64,000 nucleotides of DNA from Firmicutes bacterium UBA5559 (GCA_002425705.1 DIMT01000001.1:5653-69652); one strand, 5' to 3'; positions 16,007 through 25,665 are shown, counted from the stretch's first letter. Notes: generated by a model from the letters alone, not told the origin. Numbers and translations are program-made.

Positions 16007-19000
16007 TTACAGGAGGGCTTCCAAGTCTTCCGGGGGCATTGGACGGTAGAAGTAGTAACCCTGAATTTCATCACACTGGAGGTTGTTGAGGAAATCCAAC
16101 TGCTGATCGGTTTCGACGCCTTCGGCGATGACCTTCATATTCATGCTCTTGGCAAGGGTGACGATCACCTCGGCAATAGCTTTATCTTTCTGATTATCTT
16201 CAATTCCCTGAACAAACTGCATATCGATCTTGACCCGGTCAATGGGAAGATACTTGAGTCGACTCAGGGAGGAATATTCGGTTCCGAAGTCATCGATGGA
16301 AAGGGATACGCCAATCTTCTTCAGTGCTGCCAACACTTCGCTGACGGTTGTGGGATTTTTGGAGGTTGCACTTTCGGTAATTTCAATTTCCAGATCGGCA
16401 GGCTCGATACCCGTCTTTTTAACGATTCGTTCCACTTGCTGGACAAATCCCGGATCCAAAAGCTGATGAACCGATACGTTGACAGCCATACGCAAGGGAG
16501 GAAGACCCTTTTCAACCCATTTTCTGCTCTGGGCGCAAGCTGCCTCCAGTACCCACTCGCCAATGGATTCGATCAGCCGGGTTTGCTCTGCCAAGGGAAT
16601 AAAAACATTGGGATTGATGACTCCTACCTGGGGAAGGTTCCAGCGGATCAGGGCTTCGGCTCCTACTATTTTTCTGGTGGCCATACTGATCTGTGGCTGG
16701 TAATGGATGAAAAACTGGTTCTTCTCCAAAGCCCGATACAAGTAATTGGTCAGCTCCATTTTTTCGATGATCTGGTCCTTCATATCCTGTGAACAGATTT
16801 GATACTGATTCTTGCCCATTTCCTTAGCCCGGTACATGGCCGTATCCGCATTTTTTATCAAAGTTTCACTTTCCTCCCCATCCTGAGGATAGAAAGCAAC
16901 ACCCGCGCTGGCAGTAATAAAAAGCTCCTGGCTTTGAAGCATAAAGGGATTCCGGAGCCCGTCCATAAGCTTATCCATGATTCCCTTCAAATCTTCAGGG
17001 GAAGGGAGCTGATTAATCATCAGAACAAATTCATCCCCTCCTATCCGAGAAACAGCATCGTAGCTGCGAACGTGAGAAGACAGGATTTCCGCCACATGAA
17101 CCAGGAGCTGATCTCCCAAATCGTGGCCCATGCTGTCGTTGACGGACTTAAAAGAATCCAGATCAATGAATACAACTGCCACCGTCCGCTCATTCCGCTG
17201 AGCCAGATGGATGGCTTGCTGAAGTCGGTCTTTGAAGAGAAGCCGGTTGGGAAGTCCGGTCAGCTGATCGTGATAAGCCAGATAACGTATTCTTCGTTCC
17301 CGGTGAATCCGGGTTATGACATCAGACAGTAGACCACCGATGATATCCAGGTAATCATCCAGATACATTTCCCACTCCCGAAGGGGTCTGGAGGAATGAA
17401 AACCCAGAAAACCCAGGGTGCGGTCATCACCGGAAACGGGAAGGTGGATTAATCCGTGGATGTTCTGCTCCGCCAGAAGGTCCTTCAATTCTCTGGCTTT
17501 ATAGGAAAGCTCCCGGGCGTCGTGGAGCCTGGTTACCTTTTCTTTCTTCAGCAACTGAACCATTAGAGGGAAGGATTCCGGTTCGCTGTGATACAAATCT
17601 TTTAGCTGGAGGGCCTTTCCCGGACGCAGCCATTCCCGGGAATAGGAGATTCCATCGGAGCGTTCTTCCATGAGAATAAAATAGGCCCGGTCACAACCCA
17701 GGAAGCTACCGCAACGTCCAAGCAGCCAGTCGATCTTTTGGTCCATATTCTGCTCGTCGGCGGAAATCAATTCCTGAGAAAGCTCCATGAGAAGTTTTCT
17801 TTTTCGATCGTGGGCGTCGTTGGACTTAAGCCGGTCCAGATAAACGGAACTGACGTAGATAGCCAGAAAACCGGAAAAGGTGATGAAGCTGAGGCGGACA
17901 AAGACATCGGAAAGGGTTGTCCCGCCGTTTATATTCGGTCCAATGGCCCAGACCAGAATCTGTGTCAGGAAGGAAGATGCTGTGATCGTGACCAGCAGGG
18001 TACGACGGTTATATAAAAGACAAATGATGATCACTGGCAATATAAATACCCATAAGGTCATACTTCCCATGGCGGAAGAGGTCAAGCCAACAATGGGAAC
18101 AGCCAGAGAAAAGGCAGCGAGAATCAACAAATCCTTTCCAGTCTGCTCCATTGAAAACTGCCTAATCAAGAGGATGATGGCCGCTATGGCCAACAGGAAA
18201 AGGCTCAGCATACCGGTGGAAAGAACTTCCCTTGTACCGCCCAGAATGAATCGGGCCAGGACATGTATCAGGCCGGTCAGGAAAAAGACAAGGCTCATCA
18301 GAAGGTATACTTTACGCTGCATTTCTTCTGTCAGTATAATAGGTGATTTGGGGATATCCCGTCGGTGGATAGGTCGGTGGTGGTGGGTGGAATATAGGAT
18401 GGCGATGGAAAAAAACAGAAAAAAAGCCGGTATGGGATAAGGCATAGGAATATCCAGTGTTTTCGTAAGCAGATCGGACAGAGCCCAGAACAAGGCAGTA
18501 ACAAAAACCACTCCTGCCGTCAGCATCATCTGATTCCGATGCCCCCGATCTCCTGACTGATGGCGGCTGACCAGGAGAACAGTCAAATTAATTAAAGTGA
18601 AAAAAATCAGATAAGCATAAAAGAACAAGTCCCAAATCTCGAAGCGGGGAACCTTTGCCCATCCGAAGGGAGTCTGGATGAACAAATCGGCATTAAGACT
18701 TAAAAGAGGTAAAAGGGTGAAAATAAATATGGTTAGAAGACCGGGAAGGTAAAGAAGGGGATAAAGCCACCATCGGCTGAGTAGGGATTCCTTTTCCGTC
18801 AGCAGCAAAGTAAAATGAAGTAAAAGTCCGGGTATAAAAGCCCAGGCAAGAGGAGCCAGCAGATGGGCCATCCTGCGAATATCTTCTACCGAAGTGGCTG
18901 ATGTAACAGCCAGGCACAGAGACCAGGCCAATAGAGCAGAACAGATCAGAATCAATACACCATTGATTCGGCTTCTGAGGATTCCATCTGCAGCCTGTAG

Positions 19001-19066
19001 TCCGCAGGCAAGAGTATATGTGCTGACTGCGGTCAGCAGTACTGCAAAAAATACAGGTTGCTCCAT
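16007..19066 (-). CDS. Membrane GGDEF-EAL protein with GAF domain
   Basis: A 1019-residue cyclic-di-GMP enzyme. The first ~400 residues hold many hydrophobic helices in two blocks (a 7TM-like sensor, then a second set). A GAF-like region follows (~420-570), then GGDEF with an intact SRIGGDEF signature near residue 665, and EAL with the EALIRW motif near 790 plus DDFGTEYSSL and the late EGVET motif. Both cyclase and phosphodiesterase motifs look intact, so net activity cannot be stated. It has its own promoter at 19108-19136 and is bounded by inverted copies of a palindromic repeat, unlike its housekeeping neighbours. Confidence 0.93.
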   Translation of the reverse strand: MEQPVFFAVLLTAVSTYTLACGLQAADGILRSRINGVLILICSALLAWSLCLAVTSATSVEDIRRMAHLLAPLAWAFIPGLLLHFTLLLTEKESLLSRWWLYPLLYLPGLLTIFIFTLLPLLSLNADLFIQTPFGWAKVPRFEIWDLFFYAYLIFFTLINLTVLLVSRHQSGDRGHRNQMMLTAGVVFVTALFWALSDLLTKTLDIPMPYPIPAFFLFFSIAILYSTHHHRPIHRRDIPKSPIILTEEMQRKVYLLMSLVFFLTGLIHVLARFILGGTREVLSTGMLSLFLLAIAAIILLIRQFSMEQTGKDLLILAAFSLAVPIVGLTSSAMGSMTLWVFILPVIIICLLYNRRTLLVTITASSFLTQILVWAIGPNINGGTTLSDVFVRLSFITFSGFLAIYVSSVYLDRLKSNDAHDRKRKLLMELSQELISADEQNMDQKIDWLLGRCGSFLGCDRAYFILMEERSDGISYSREWLRPGKALQLKDLYHSEPESFPLMVQLLKKEKVTRLHDARELSYKARELKDLLAEQNIHGLIHLPVSGDDRTLGFLGFHSSRPLREWEMYLDDYLDIIGGLLSDVITRIHRERRIRYLAYHDQLTGLPNRLLFKDRLQQAIHLAQRNERTVAVVFIDLDSFKSVNDSMGHDLGDQLLVHVAEILSSHVRSYDAVSRIGGDEFVLMINQLPSPEDLKGIMDKLMDGLRNPFMLQSQELFITASAGVAFYPQDGEESETLIKNADTAMYRAKEMGKNQYQICSQDMKDQIIEKMELTNYLYRALEKNQFFIHYQPQISMATRKIVGAEALIRWNLPQVGVINPNVFIPLAEQTRLIESIGEWVLEAACAQSRKWVEKGLPPLRMAVNVSVHQLLDPGFVQQVERIVKKTGIEPADLEIEITESATSKNPTTVSEVLAALKKIGVSLSIDDFGTEYSSLSRLKYLPIDRVKIDMQFVQGIEDNQKDKAIAEVIVTLAKSMNMKVIAEGVETDQQLDFLNNLQCDEIQGYYFYRPMPPEDLEALL

Positions 19067-19107
19067 TTAAAAACCCCCCGGATTTACCTATAAGTGTTAT
19101 TTCCTTC

Positions 19108-19136
19108 ACTATAACAAAAAATTTGTCGAAATTCAA
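19108..19136 (-). promoter_or_regulatory. Promoter of the GGDEF-EAL gene
   Basis: On the minus strand TTGAAT, a 17-bp spacer and TATAGT lie about 40 bp before the start codon. The -35 abuts and slightly overlaps repeat copy B, so the promoter lies inside the repeat-bounded segment with its gene. Confidence 0.65.
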
Positions 19137-19264
19137 CCAACTTTAAGAACAGTTCTGCCAGTTGACACGTAAAGAAAACGCCAAAATCCATTCATTTCAA
19201 TGGATTTGGCGTTTTTTACGTGTCAAAAACCTGTCAACTGGCAGAGCTGTTCTTAAAGTTGGTT
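19135..19264 (-). repeat. Palindromic repeat, copy B
   Basis: A ~130-bp element in inverted orientation to copy A. Its ends form an 18-bp terminal inverted repeat (aaccaactttaagaacag and its complement, apart from an internal mismatch further in). The core stem AAAACGCC...GGCGTTTT is shared with copy A. It begins at the stop codon of the ABC-F gene, as copy A begins at the rpe stop, and would terminate that transcript. Confidence 0.85.
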
Positions 19265-20816
19265 AAACGATTTTCAGTGTCCAGTCTTCCACGTTCCAGA
19301 CTTCGGAGATCCAGCCTTCATAGAAGGTGGGTTCGTGGGAAACGATGAGAACGGAGCCTTTGTAGGCTTTCAGGGCTCGCTGAAGCTCTTCTTTTGCTTC
19401 CACGTCCAGGTGGTTGGTAGGTTCGTCCAGGATCAGCCAGTTGGCTTCCTTCTGCATTAGCTGGCAGAGGCGGACCTTAGCGTTTTCTCCGCCGGAGAGT
19501 ACCTTCATCTGGCTGGTGATGTGCTCCGTGGTGAGGCCGCACTTGGCCAGGGCGGAACGGACTTCGGCATTGGTATAGGAGGGAAACAGCCCCCAAAGAT
19601 ATTCCAGAGCGGTCTGAGAGCTATCCCGACCGGCCTCCTGTTCAAAATATCCGGGAAACAGATAGTCCCCCAGCTGAACTTCTCCGGAAACGGGGGGGAT
19701 CTTGCCTAAGATGGTTTTCAGCAGGGTGGTCTTCCCAAGGCCGTTGGTTCCGGTGATGGCAATCTTTTTTCCCCGTTCGATGGAAAAGGTGACCGGACGG
19801 GTCAGGGGTTCGCCGTAGCCTAGCACCAGATCCTTGCATTCCACCAGGAATTTGCTGGGAGTCCGGGCTTCCTTGAAATGAAAGGAGGGTTTTGGCCTTT
19901 CCCGGGGCTTTTCAATGATTTCCATTTTTTCCAGCCTTTTCTGCCGGCTGTTGGCCATTCCCCGGGTGGCCACTCGAGCTTTATTCCGGGCAATGAAATC
20001 CTCCATCTTTTCGATTTCCTGCTGCTGCCGTTCGTAAGCCCTGGCTTCCTGACCCTTCTTAATTTCATACATATGAAGGAAATTATCGTAATCCCCGGTG
20101 TATCGGCTCAGTTCCCCGTCCTCTACATGGTAGATTACGTTGACCACCGAGTTGAGGAATTCCATGTCATGGGAAATCAGAATAAAGGCATTTTCGTATT
20201 CCTTCAGATACCGTTTGAGCCATTCGATGTGCTCGAAATCCAGGTAGTTGGTGGGCTCGTCCAGCAGAAGGATGGAAGGATCCTCCAAAAGAAGTTTGAC
20301 CAGCAGCACCTTGGTCCGCTGACCGCCGCTGAGCTGAGCCACATCCTTGTCCAGGCCGATGGCACCCAGGCCCAGTCCGTTAGCCACTTCCTCGATTTTG
20401 GCATCAATGGTATAAAAGCCGCTGTGCTCCAGAATATGCTGGATTTCGCCGGCTTCCTCCATCAACTGGTCGATGTCTGCATCCTCCTCGCTCATCTTGT
20501 CATAGAGGGAAAGCATTTCCTTTTCCAGATCAAACATATGGCGGAATGCTTCATGAAGGGCAGTTCGGATGGTCATGCCGGGCTTCAGGGTGGAATGCTG
20601 ATCCAGATAGCCTACGGTAACGTGGCGGGACCACTCCACCTTTCCTTCATCGGGCTGAAGCTGTCCGGTTATGATATTCAGAAAGGTTGATTTTCCTTCT
20701 CCATTGGCACCGATCAGCCCTACGTGTTCTCCCTTCAGCAAACGGAAGGAGGCATCCTCGAGAATACGCCGGCCACCGAATCCGTGGGTTACATTTTCTA
20801 CTATTAATAAACTCAT
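19263..20816 (-). CDS. ABC-F family ATPase (YbiT/EttA-like)
   Basis: A soluble 517-residue protein with two ABC domains and no membrane segments, of the class that acts on ribosomes. Walker A motifs are GANGEGKST (~36) and GTNGLGKTT (~345). Signatures are LSGGQRTK and LSGGENAK, and both DEPTNYLD and DEPTNHLD Walker B regions are intact. The inter-domain linker rich in charged helix (~240-310) is the P-site tRNA interaction motif region. Resistance or translation-factor subtype cannot be decided by eye. It has its own promoter and ends at repeat copy B. Confidence 0.9.
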   Translation of the reverse strand: MSLLIVENVTHGFGGRRILEDASFRLLKGEHVGLIGANGEGKSTFLNIITGQLQPDEGKVEWSRHVTVGYLDQHSTLKPGMTIRTALHEAFRHMFDLEKEMLSLYDKMSEEDADIDQLMEEAGEIQHILEHSGFYTIDAKIEEVANGLGLGAIGLDKDVAQLSGGQRTKVLLVKLLLEDPSILLLDEPTNYLDFEHIEWLKRYLKEYENAFILISHDMEFLNSVVNVIYHVEDGELSRYTGDYDNFLHMYEIKKGQEARAYERQQQEIEKMEDFIARNKARVATRGMANSRQKRLEKMEIIEKPRERPKPSFHFKEARTPSKFLVECKDLVLGYGEPLTRPVTFSIERGKKIAITGTNGLGKTTLLKTILGKIPPVSGEVQLGDYLFPGYFEQEAGRDSSQTALEYLWGLFPSYTNAEVRSALAKCGLTTEHITSQMKVLSGGENAKVRLCQLMQKEANWLILDEPTNHLDVEAKEELQRALKAYKGSVLIVSHEPTFYEGWISEVWNVEDWTLKIV

Positions 20817-20910
20817 TGGTTACTCCGATCTTGTCTGGTTTATGTTGATTGCTAGCTGATTGTTCCGTGTGACATGGGACATCAAGCGGCACTTATTTCA
20901 TACGAAGTTA

Positions 20911-20939
20911 ATTTTATTGGTTTCCGCTCCGAATGTCAA
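20911..20939 (-). promoter_or_regulatory. Promoter of the ABC-F gene
   Basis: On the minus strand TTGACA, a 17-bp spacer and TAAAAT, giving a leader of roughly 90 nt before the start codon. No attenuator hairpin was evident in that leader. Confidence 0.65.
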
Positions 20940-20963
20940 TGAAGAAAAAGAATAAATTGCCCC

Positions 20964-20991
20964 TTGACACAAATGGGAATATATGTAAAAA
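20964..20991 (+). promoter_or_regulatory. Possible promoter of the Tad-like locus
   Basis: A perfect TTGACA lies 66 bp before the first gene of the locus. The best -10 at 16 bp spacing is TAAAAA, preceded by TG, so this is a weaker or regulated promoter. Confidence 0.4.
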
Positions 20992-21029
20992 TAAGAAACA
21001 AATGGTAATACTTTCCAAAAGGAGGACCT

Positions 21030-21743
21030 ATGAAAAAAAGAACTCGAACCATCATTGGTTTGATCCTGATCCTGTCGGCGATTGCCATGATGTTTTTTTG
21101 GGAAAGGTCGGGAAGGGAACAAATGCGCTCGATTCCCCTTCTGGTTGCCGACCGGGATCTGAAGCCGGGGGAACTGGCTGTTGCAAGCATGTTTGATCAG
21201 CGGCGGGCTGGAGCAGAAGATCAAGTCAATGGAGCCCTCAAACCGGAAGAAATAAATAAAATTCTGGGCAGCCGGATTCTCTATCCCATCCCGAAAAACA
21301 GCCAGATCGTTGAAAAAAGCTTTGGAAGCCCCCATCACTTTATGGAGGAAGGCCAGGGAATATTTCTGATTCGGGGTGACTGGGTTTTCAGTGTCAGCAG
21401 CTCTCTTCGAAAGGGGGACCGCATTCGGATTTATGGATTGGATGGTGCTACCGAGCTGGGAGAATTCCAGGTTGCCTTTGTGAAAGATGCTCAGGGGAAG
21501 GAAGTAACGACCGGAGAAGGAGAAATCCAGAAGGGAGAACTGGCCATTCTGGATCGGGCTCATGGAACCGGAAGGGTGGAGGAGCTGGAGATACTGGCAG
21601 AAATTGGAGAATACAGCGAGATTCTGGAGTATTTGTTTAGTCCGATAAACCCGGAGGACTTCTTTGGCGGATATTCGGACATCAGCAGCAAAAAACTGAT
21701 TATACAACAGGAGGAAGAGAGGAAGGGAGAACCGACAAGATGA
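21030..21743 (+). CDS. CpaB/RcpC-like SAF domain protein
   Basis: A 237-residue protein with an N-terminal membrane helix (residues ~8-24) followed by a SAF-like region (PLLVADRDLKPGELA, then a GSRILYPIPKNSQI segment). This layout is that of CpaB/RcpC, the periplasmic-side assembly protein of Tad pili. The assignment rests on topology plus gene order, since sequence identity to well-known CpaB looks low. It overlaps the next gene (ATPase) by 4 nt and opens a nine-gene run. Confidence 0.6.
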   Translation: MKKRTRTIIGLILILSAIAMMFFWERSGREQMRSIPLLVADRDLKPGELAVASMFDQRRAGAEDQVNGALKPEEINKILGSRILYPIPKNSQIVEKSFGSPHHFMEEGQGIFLIRGDWVFSVSSSLRKGDRIRIYGLDGATELGEFQVAFVKDAQGKEVTTGEGEIQKGELAILDRAHGTGRVEELEILAEIGEYSEILEYLFSPINPEDFFGGYSDISSKKLIIQQEEERKGEPTR

Positions 21744-22519
21744 TGAAAAAGCTGATGGCCCTCCACGGTGGAGATCATAAGACCGGCACCACGATGCTGT
21801 CCCAGTCTCTGGCAGAATTGATTGCCCTTCGAAAGAAGGACATGAAAGTATTGCTGATTACCCTGAACAGCAGAAAAAATGCGGGATTTGTCCGGGAAAA
21901 AGTCCAGACCATCGATGATTATCGGGTTCAGCTGGACAGCCGACTGCTGATTCGGGAGGAGTTTATCCAGTCGACTAGGCGTCGCAACAATTTCCATATG
22001 CTGGCGGGGCTGGCCCGGGAAGAGGAGGAACGGTACTATCATCCGGAGACAACCGAATATCTGCTGAAATCCATTGAAGAAGACTTTGACCTGATCATCA
22101 GCGATACGGGATGCAGTCTGGACAACGGACTGGCTTACGGGGGACTTCGGCTGGCTGACCAGCGATTCCTGGTCCTCAATCAGATGGAATCCACCATCCG
22201 GCGAGTGGAGGAACAGGGGAGCCGTTATCGGGAAGCGGGAATCCTTTTTAATAATATTATCCTCAATCAGTTTCAGGAAAAGGATCCCTACTCGATTAAT
22301 TACCTATCAGAAAGGCTGGATTTTCCGAAGGATCGTTTTTTTCTGGTCCATCAGGCAGACTACTCCAGGCAGGCAGAAATGGAGTACAGGACCTTGATGG
22401 AGTATCGGGATGAAGTATACCGGGAAGACATCCGGAAACTTGCCAACGTTCTCTTGGAGTCAATGGGTGAGGAAGGGCTGTCTCCTGAAAGGAAGGGGCT
22501 ATGGAAAAATTTTATCTAG
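21740..22519 (+). CDS. CpaE/TadZ-like ParA-family ATPase, divergent P-loop
   Basis: A 259-residue MinD/ParA-fold protein placed where Tad loci carry TadZ/CpaE, which positions the secretion machine. The P-loop region reads GGDHKTGTTM rather than the standard KGGVGKTT, while the partner aspartate segment DLIISDTGCSLDNG and the strand-loop RFLVLNQ are recognisable. ATP hydrolysis may be lost or altered. It overlaps the next ATPase gene by 19 nt. Confidence 0.6.
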   Translation: MMKKLMALHGGDHKTGTTMLSQSLAELIALRKKDMKVLLITLNSRKNAGFVREKVQTIDDYRVQLDSRLLIREEFIQSTRRRNNFHMLAGLAREEEERYYHPETTEYLLKSIEEDFDLIISDTGCSLDNGLAYGGLRLADQRFLVLNQMESTIRRVEEQGSRYREAGILFNNIILNQFQEKDPYSINYLSERLDFPKDRFFLVHQADYSRQAEMEYRTLMEYRDEVYREDIRKLANVLLESMGEEGLSPERKGLWKNFI

Positions 22520-23859
22520 AGGATCACTTAAAAAAGGAAGGAACTCCAATCTCGGAAGGGATAGAATTTTCCGCCTTATGCAGCACCATTTTTCAGGAAT
22601 TGATGAAGGAATGGGAGCAGGGGGGAGACTCAATGGAGCGGATGGCTGACATTCAGAAAAGAGCCATCATCGGATATGAAAAGGAGGTCGGATATTTTTT
22701 AAACCGGATTCGTGAGCTGATCCGCCGTCATGAAAGTGATAACACCGTGTATCCTTCCTGGTACAACAGCCTGGAGGAAGGCATCTACCATGAAAACTGG
22801 GGGTTGGCCGGAGTAGCGGAGTGGTTCGGTGAAAAGCATCGCACCAGCAGTTCTGCTAAAATCATCGGGGAGGATATTTTTTTTCTGGAAGACGGCAGAA
22901 TGGAGAGGAAACCCCAGATAATTACCAGGGAACGGCGGGATCAGCTGATCCGAGCCTTTCTGCTGCTGACGCCCCGGGAAAGGCACAATAAGGACACCCA
23001 TGAAATCTACCTGCTGGATGGGACCCGGGTGACTATTTTCCGAGGTGCATTGGTCAAGGAGGCCATGGACATCCTGGTCTTCCGCCGTTATGTGATTCCC
23101 GAATACACCTTCGAAGAACAGGCCGCCCGGGGAACGATACCGGAAGAGGCAATCCCATTGTTTCGGGATATGGTGGGATTGGGTTACAATGTAGCCTTTA
23201 CCGGTGCCATGCGATCCAGCAAGACTACATTTCTTGCCACCTGGCAGCAATATGAAAACCGAAATTTGGAGGGGCTGATGATCGAAACCGATCCGGAAAT
23301 CCCCATTCACAAGCTGATGCCCGGGGCTCCCGTGGTCCAGCTGCTGGCAGACCAGGACCGGATGCTGACCATTACTAAAAGCGTACTACGGAGCGATGCG
23401 GATTATTTAATAGTGGGCGAAGCCAGAGACGGCTATGCCATGGATACGGTTATCCGGGTTGCCAGCAAAGGGACCCGGCGGATGAAGATTACATTTCATA
23501 CAAGGAATCCCATGGATTTTCCGTATGATGCAGCCTGGGAAATCGTCCGTTCCCTGGGAGGCGACCTGCAGATTACGGCCGGCAGAGTGGCCGCCAGCTT
23601 TGACTATATTTTTCATTTTGTACAGGGTAAGGATAAAAGGGAGAAAAAACTGAGCAGCATCTGGGAAATCAGCTGGGATCGGCAGACATCCCGCATCCAC
23701 ATGACGGAAATCTGTCGTTATCTGCCTTTAGAAAACCGATGGACATGGACATGCCATATCGGTGAGGACAAGGAACACGGGGGAAGGGAGGAAAATCCGG
23801 GGATGTTTCAGCACTTTTGGGAAACCCTGGAGAAATTGGCTGATGAAGTGGAACAATGA
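22501..23859 (+). CDS. CpaF/TadA-like secretion ATPase, altered Walker A
   Basis: A 452-residue member of the type II/IV secretion ATPase superfamily, the motor of Tad-type systems. The N-terminal half is all-helical then mixed. The nucleotide site reads GAMRSSKTTF (near residue 238), where the usual GK is SK. Walker B is YLIVGEARDG and a substituted His-box segment TFHTRNP follows. Gene order (before TadB-like and TadC-like proteins) supports the role. Whether it hydrolyses ATP is uncertain. Confidence 0.75.
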   Translation: MEKFYLEDHLKKEGTPISEGIEFSALCSTIFQELMKEWEQGGDSMERMADIQKRAIIGYEKEVGYFLNRIRELIRRHESDNTVYPSWYNSLEEGIYHENWGLAGVAEWFGEKHRTSSSAKIIGEDIFFLEDGRMERKPQIITRERRDQLIRAFLLLTPRERHNKDTHEIYLLDGTRVTIFRGALVKEAMDILVFRRYVIPEYTFEEQAARGTIPEEAIPLFRDMVGLGYNVAFTGAMRSSKTTFLATWQQYENRNLEGLMIETDPEIPIHKLMPGAPVVQLLADQDRMLTITKSVLRSDADYLIVGEARDGYAMDTVIRVASKGTRRMKITFHTRNPMDFPYDAAWEIVRSLGGDLQITAGRVAASFDYIFHFVQGKDKREKKLSSIWEISWDRQTSRIHMTEICRYLPLENRWTWTCHIGEDKEHGGREENPGMFQHFWETLEKLADEVEQ

Positions 23860-24793
23860 TATGATTATGCTGGTTTCAATCCTGCTGTACGGCTTATTTC
23901 TGGCGGGAGCAGGAATGCTGATGATTCAGGACCTGGAAACGGAATGGCAGCGATTCCGTTTGCGCAAAAGACTTCTGGTCCGGCAAAAATCCTTTGAAAA
24001 GACAGGGGGGCTGTGGGGCCATTTGGAGGAACTGGTTTCAGCCGATTCCAGGAATGCCACGGCACTTTTTCGATTTTTCCTGCTCTCAGCAGTGCTGTTC
24101 CTGGTGGTCCTGGTGACGGGAATCCGAAGCCTGACACCTCTGGAAGCCTTCATTTCTGCAGCCGCAACCGGATCGATGCCTTACCTGCTGCTACGGACAA
24201 GGCATGAGGTCCGAAAACGAAAGGGCAGTCATGAGGGAGAAACCTTCGTCAGCAATTTCATTAGTCAGTACCGCCTCTCCTCATTTAATATTTTTGACGG
24301 AATAGAACAGATGATCCGTCACCATCCGGAAACGCCAATCATGAACCGGCTGCTGACCAGACTTTTAATGGAACTCCGTACCACAGCAGACCCGATTCGG
24401 ATTCGCCGGGCCTGTGACCGTTTTTCCAATGCAGCCGGAACCAATTGGGCGGGGATGCTGGCTTACAGCATCGGACAGGCAGCGGAGTCCGGGATCAATA
24501 TTTCCTCTGCAGTAGAGGATGTGCTGATTCAGATGAGGGAAGCAAGGCAGCTGATGGAAGAACGACGAAGGCTCAACGGGGAAGCGGTTCGAATTGTTAT
24601 TTATCTGATACCGGTGCTTTTTATCGGCGGGGCCCTTTTATCGGTAAAGGGGATGGGGCTGGGGTGGAAGGATTACTTCCATAATCAATTCCTCACCTCC
24701 CAAGGGTTCCTGCTGTTTCTGGCCAGTTTGTTTCTGATGATGATCAATACGCTGCTGCTGGAGGCTGTCAACAACCGCCAGTTTGATTTTTAA
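23843..24793 (+). CDS. TadB-like inner membrane protein
   Basis: About 316 residues. There is an N-terminal helix, a second pair of hydrophobic segments near 65-115, a soluble helical region with the T2SSF-like pattern, and two C-terminal helices. This matches TadB/GspF-type platform proteins. I use ATG 23843 (GGAG 10 bp upstream), overlapping the ATPase gene by 17 nt; ATG 23861 is an alternative. It forms the platform on which the CpaF-like motor would act. Confidence 0.65.
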   Translation: MKWNNDMIMLVSILLYGLFLAGAGMLMIQDLETEWQRFRLRKRLLVRQKSFEKTGGLWGHLEELVSADSRNATALFRFFLLSAVLFLVVLVTGIRSLTPLEAFISAAATGSMPYLLLRTRHEVRKRKGSHEGETFVSNFISQYRLSSFNIFDGIEQMIRHHPETPIMNRLLTRLLMELRTTADPIRIRRACDRFSNAAGTNWAGMLAYSIGQAAESGINISSAVEDVLIQMREARQLMEERRRLNGEAVRIVIYLIPVLFIGGALLSVKGMGLGWKDYFHNQFLTSQGFLLFLASLFLMMINTLLLEAVNNRQFDF

Positions 24794-24812
24794 GAGGGAA
24801 GGGAAAGAAGTC

Positions 24813-25463
24813 ATGTGTATATCGACCTTATTGATCTATGCCTCCTTTCTGTTCCTTATGATAGCCGGCCTTGCCATCATGCCGGTGAAGGAAAGAAGAA
24901 TTTGCTATGGATCCGAAGCAGGGACAAAGAGAAGGCCGGCGAGGCTGGAGAAGGCCCGTCGGTTTTGGAAGGATTGGCTGAAGGTTCGGAGGCTGCAGGC
25001 AGCGGAAAGGGAAATATATGAAGGGATTTCCTTTCTCCGAAACCTGCTGACTCTAAACGCCGGCCGTGATATCCGGGCCGATCAGGTCCTGGAACAGCTT
25101 TCCTGCAGGCATGGTGTGCTGAAGCCTGTATACCTTCGAATGCTGGGACTGCTTCGGTTAAATAGGCCTCGGGAAGCCATCGCCGTTTTCCACCAGGAAA
25201 GCGGCGGGAATCCCGCCGGCAGGGAATATGCCTCCCTGCTGGTCAAATGGGATGAAATCGATCCGGTGGATCTGGCTGAAATTATGATTTCCATGCAACG
25301 ATCCTTTCGTGAAAAGAAAATCACCCGCCAAAAAAGACAGGACGAAGTCATCAGCGACCTGATATTTCTACCGGTGATGCTCAATGTGGTAGTCCTGTTT
25401 CTAAACTTTTTAGTCGTAGCATTTTTTTTACAGCAGCAGGAAATGCTGTCTGTGCTTTTTTAA
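24813..25463 (+). CDS. TadC-like membrane protein (short)
   Basis: A 216-residue protein with one N-terminal hydrophobic segment, a charged helical middle and a C-terminal hydrophobic stretch (FLPVMLNVVVLFLNFLVV). Its position after the TadB-like gene suggests a TadC-like second platform subunit, but it is shorter than most. I start at ATG 24813 with AAGGGAAAG upstream; an in-frame TTG at 24783 would overlap the previous gene. The assignment is mostly by context. Confidence 0.5.
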   Translation: MCISTLLIYASFLFLMIAGLAIMPVKERRICYGSEAGTKRRPARLEKARRFWKDWLKVRRLQAAEREIYEGISFLRNLLTLNAGRDIRADQVLEQLSCRHGVLKPVYLRMLGLLRLNRPREAIAVFHQESGGNPAGREYASLLVKWDEIDPVDLAEIMISMQRSFREKKITRQKRQDEVISDLIFLPVMLNVVVLFLNFLVVAFFLQQQEMLSVLF

Positions 25464-25503
25464 TGAATCAGCCGGTATTGGAACAGGCTGAGAAGGAGGA
25501 ACA

Positions 25504-25659
25504 ATGAAACAAATAATCGTAATGATTGCGATGATGATCCTGGGAATTGGTTTGGGGACGATGATCATGGGATTTTCCGACCAGGCAGAGTCGATTCGGG
25601 ATACCGGAGTCCAGGCCTTGACGGCCCTGACCGATACCATGTCAGGTATCGGGGAGTAA
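25504..25659 (+). CDS. Small hydrophobic protein 1 of the Tad-like locus
   Basis: A 51-residue ORF with an AGAAGGAGG ribosome binding site. It starts MKQIIVMIAMMILGIGLG, a single membrane helix, followed by a short polar tail. In a Tad locus a pilin-sized protein is expected here, but there is no G/E prepilin-peptidase site, so it is not a classical Flp pilin. It may be the filament subunit of this divergent system. Confidence 0.6.
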   Translation: MKQIIVMIAMMILGIGLGTMIMGFSDQAESIRDTGVQALTALTDTMSGIGE

Positions 25660-25665
25660 GGTATC

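Noticed and set aside
15887..19264. Promoter-inversion phase switch
   Set aside because: The promoter of the GGDEF-EAL gene lies inside the repeat-bounded segment and would move with the gene, and no recombinase gene is in the window.
15887..19264. Composite insertion sequence
   Set aside because: No transposase ORF and no clear target-site duplication were found; the repeats are palindromic elements only.
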